From positions 1 to 15,990 of the forward strand of contig JBAQVB010000026.1 in NCBI GenBank assembly GCA_049297855.1: a stretch of DNA of 15,990 nucleotides. Direction: 5' to 3'. A program made the position numbers and the translations under genes. The notes beneath the pieces were generated by a model. It worked only from the letters and a program-made list of their open reading frames with translations, did not search any database and was not told where the DNA came from. Position 1 is the first letter of the stretch, and the number at the start of each line of letters is the position of its first letter. Shown here one piece after another: positions 14,873 to 15,990 of this stretch. The stretch comes from CAXYVX01 sp049297855 (GTDB lineage Bacteria; Patescibacteriota; Saccharimonadia; Saccharimonadales; Saccharimonadaceae).

Positions 14873-15739
14873 ATGGACGATCAAGACTTTAGGAATTTGT
14901 TTAAAAATATAGTAGCCGATAAAAATTTAGGCCAAAATTTTTTGTTCAATCCGGAACTTTTAAAACAAATCGCTGACTCAGCCGAGTTAAAAGCAGGCGA
15001 TCACGTTTTAGAAATCGGCCCGGGACTCGGCACGTTAACGCGTGAAATGTTGGCGCGAAATGTCGACGTAACAGCTGTGGAATTTGATGAAAATTTGGCA
15101 CGTGATTTGGAAAAAAATATCTCTAAAATTGATGCTTTTTATCATGAATCAACGTCGCACAGGCTAACCGTTGTTCACGATAATATTTTGCATTTTGACT
15201 TTGCACAGATGAAGTGGCCGTGGAAAATCGTGGCGAACATTCCTTATAATTTGACTAAGCCGATCATTACAAAAATTTTAGAGTCAAACAATGCACCAGA
15301 ACTAGCCGCATTACTAGTGCAGGACGAAGTTGCGCAAAAACTGGTTGTGAAACCTGGCGATTTGTCTATATTAGCGATTCGTACGCAAATTTTTGCTGAC
15401 GTTAAAACCGGGATTTTTGTTGGTCGTCATGAATTTACGCCCGCACCGAAAGTTGATTCGCGCGTCGTGATTTTGCGACCACGTAATGAAAATATGCTCG
15501 CGGAATTTTCGCGAAAGAATGCGCTTAACGCTGATGATTTAGCGAAACGTTTTTGGCGCCTGGTGAACGCGGGATTCGCCAATAAACGAAAGAAAATTCG
15601 TACCAGCTTGGCACCCGCTTTCGGCAAAAACAAAGACGAAACTGCTGAGTTTTTATATGCCAATGATATCAATCCAAACCTGCGAGCTCAAGACTTATCG
15701 ATTTTAGATTGGTTAACGGTTGCGGTCACGATTATTTGA
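14873..15739 (+). CDS. rsmA: 16S rRNA dimethyladenosine transferase RsmA (KsgA)
   Basis: A 288-residue S-adenosylmethionine-dependent enzyme that dimethylates the two adjacent adenines in the loop of 16S helix 45, a late 30S assembly checkpoint. The family signature starts at NLGQNFLFN (18-26). SAM-binding motif I is LEIGPGLGTLT (46-56), with the acidic end of strand 2 in VEFDENLA (69-76). The catalytic motif NIPYN is at 122-126. The C-terminal part has FTPAPKVDSRVV (188-199) and FANKRKKIRTSL (235-246), both typical of RsmA. ATG 14873 is chosen because the family begins near here; the open frame continues upstream inside the previous gene without conservation. The sequence TAAAATG joins the preceding stop and this start, so translation is probably coupled. 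It ends in TGA, the only TGA stop in the window. Confidence 0.97.
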   Translation: MDDQDFRNLFKNIVADKNLGQNFLFNPELLKQIADSAELKAGDHVLEIGPGLGTLTREMLARNVDVTAVEFDENLARDLEKNISKIDAFYHESTSHRLTVVHDNILHFDFAQMKWPWKIVANIPYNLTKPIITKILESNNAPELAALLVQDEVAQKLVVKPGDLSILAIRTQIFADVKTGIFVGRHEFTPAPKVDSRVVILRPRNENMLAEFSRKNALNADDLAKRFWRLVNAGFANKRKKIRTSLAPAFGKNKDETAEFLYANDINPNLRAQDLSILDWLTVAVTII

Positions 15740-15764
15740 CGCAAATAAATAGTTGATTTATAAT
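15736..15764 (+). promoter_or_regulatory. Promoter of the YdcF-like gene
   Basis: TTGACG (15736-15741) and TATAAT (15759-15764) have a 17-base spacer. The -35 overlaps the TGA stop of rsmA. Six bases separate the -10 from ATG 15771, predicting a leaderless transcript. The quality of this promoter suggests the gene behind it was functional. Confidence 0.8.
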
Positions 15765-15770
15765 TTCATT

Positions 15771-15990
15771 ATGAAAAGATTTAGCGAATTAACCCCGGAG
15801 GACACTCGCAATTTTATCGAGATTTATAATTATATGCACGTTTAAACTAAGCTGCCCAAAACGGCCGATGCCATCGTGGCGGGCGGGCTGGATCGCGAGT
15901 TGATATGGCTGAATGAGCAGCTGAATTATTTCACGAAGGTCGCGCGCCAGTTATCGTGTTTAGCGGCTTCGCGCATCCAGCCTTTGGTAT
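15771..15990 (+). pseudogene. YdcF-like (DUF218) gene start with an in-frame TAA, truncated by the window end
   Basis: ATG 15771 opens 24 codons (MKRFSELTPEDTRNF..., ending YNYMHV) that stop at TAA 15843-15845. The same frame then stays open to the window end for 48 codons, with TKLPKTADAIVAGG (15846-15887) and a last stretch ending RIQPLV. The order helix-P-x-x-A-D-x-I-V-x-x-G-then-I-x-P-L resembles the N-terminus of YdcF/SanA/ElyC (DUF218) proteins, for example the E. coli YdcF segments around YQADCVILAG and QIPLLISGG. I infer one gene with a nonsense change, for instance CAA to TAA, or a sequencing error. No good restart codon is seen after the stop. Codons after the stop look more GC-rich (CTG, GCC, GGC), so a chimeric contig end cannot be excluded. 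The family assignment is from memory of the pattern and is moderate. Confidence 0.5.

Noticed and set aside
15926..15990. Minus-strand open frame entering from the right edge
   Set aside because: About 21 codons with no recognisable motif; the plus-strand readthrough frame fits a known family better.
1..15990. Recoded TGA (glycine code of some CPR lineages)
   Set aside because: All recognised genes read through without in-frame TGA, and rsmA ends with TGA at its expected family length.
1..15990. CRISPR array, insertion sequence or prophage
   Set aside because: No regularly spaced repeats, transposase motifs, terminal inverted repeats or phage genes were seen.

Overview
The window is a compact, gene-dense piece of bacterial chromosome of moderate GC. 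Housekeeping genes are separated by very short gaps, and I see no insertion sequence, CRISPR array, rRNA or prophage. The gene set (a LysM-CHAP wall hydrolase, Obg, exonuclease I, FtsK, a short sigma-70, PolA, PcrA, a DUF348/G5 wall hydrolase and RsmA), the wall enzymes of Gram-positive style, and promoters reading almost directly into ATG codons suggest a candidate-phyla-radiation bacterium. Candidatus Saccharibacteria (TM7) is my best guess, inferred from gene content and not proven. TGA is used once as a stop codon (rsmA), so the glycine-TGA code of Absconditabacteria/Gracilibacteria does not apply.

Layout. 1-207: tail of an unrecognised, probably extracytoplasmic protein. 269-1408: membrane-anchored LysM-LysM-CHAP hydrolase. 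1463-2869: obg. 2918-4522: sbcB (exonuclease I). 4590-4854: tRNA array Tyr(GTA)-Thr(TGT)-Thr(GGT), followed by a terminator-like hairpin and a possible 75-residue protein (4915-5142). 5214-7403: ftsK, convergent with rpoD (8534-7416, minus strand). rpoD is divergent from polA (8698-11364). Then pcrA (11407-13629), a DUF348/G5/lysozyme-fold wall protein (13666-14871), and rsmA (14873-15739), one base downstream. 15771-15990: start of a YdcF-like (DUF218) gene interrupted by an in-frame TAA.

How the genes work together. One set handles DNA metabolism and chromosome segregation (SbcB, FtsK, PolA, PcrA), one transcription and ribosome assembly (RpoD, Obg, RsmA, tRNAs), and one cell-wall remodelling (LysM-CHAP and DUF348/G5 proteins). 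The wall hydrolase-rsmA pair repeats the yabE/rpfB-ksgA neighbourhood known from Firmicutes and Actinobacteria.

The most notable non-coding pattern is in the promoters. Nearly every transcription unit has a readable sigma-70 promoter, often with an extended -10 (TGnTAnnAT). In most cases the -10 lies only 6-13 bases upstream of the ATG, which predicts leaderless or nearly leaderless mRNAs. rpoD is the clear exception, with a predicted leader of about 98 bases and a strong Shine-Dalgarno. The rpoD and polA promoters are back to back over the same -35 region, and the ftsK promoter carries a 14+14-base imperfect inverted repeat between its -35 and -10. I found no clearly undescribed multi-gene system; the regulatory architecture and the interrupted YdcF gene are the best leads.
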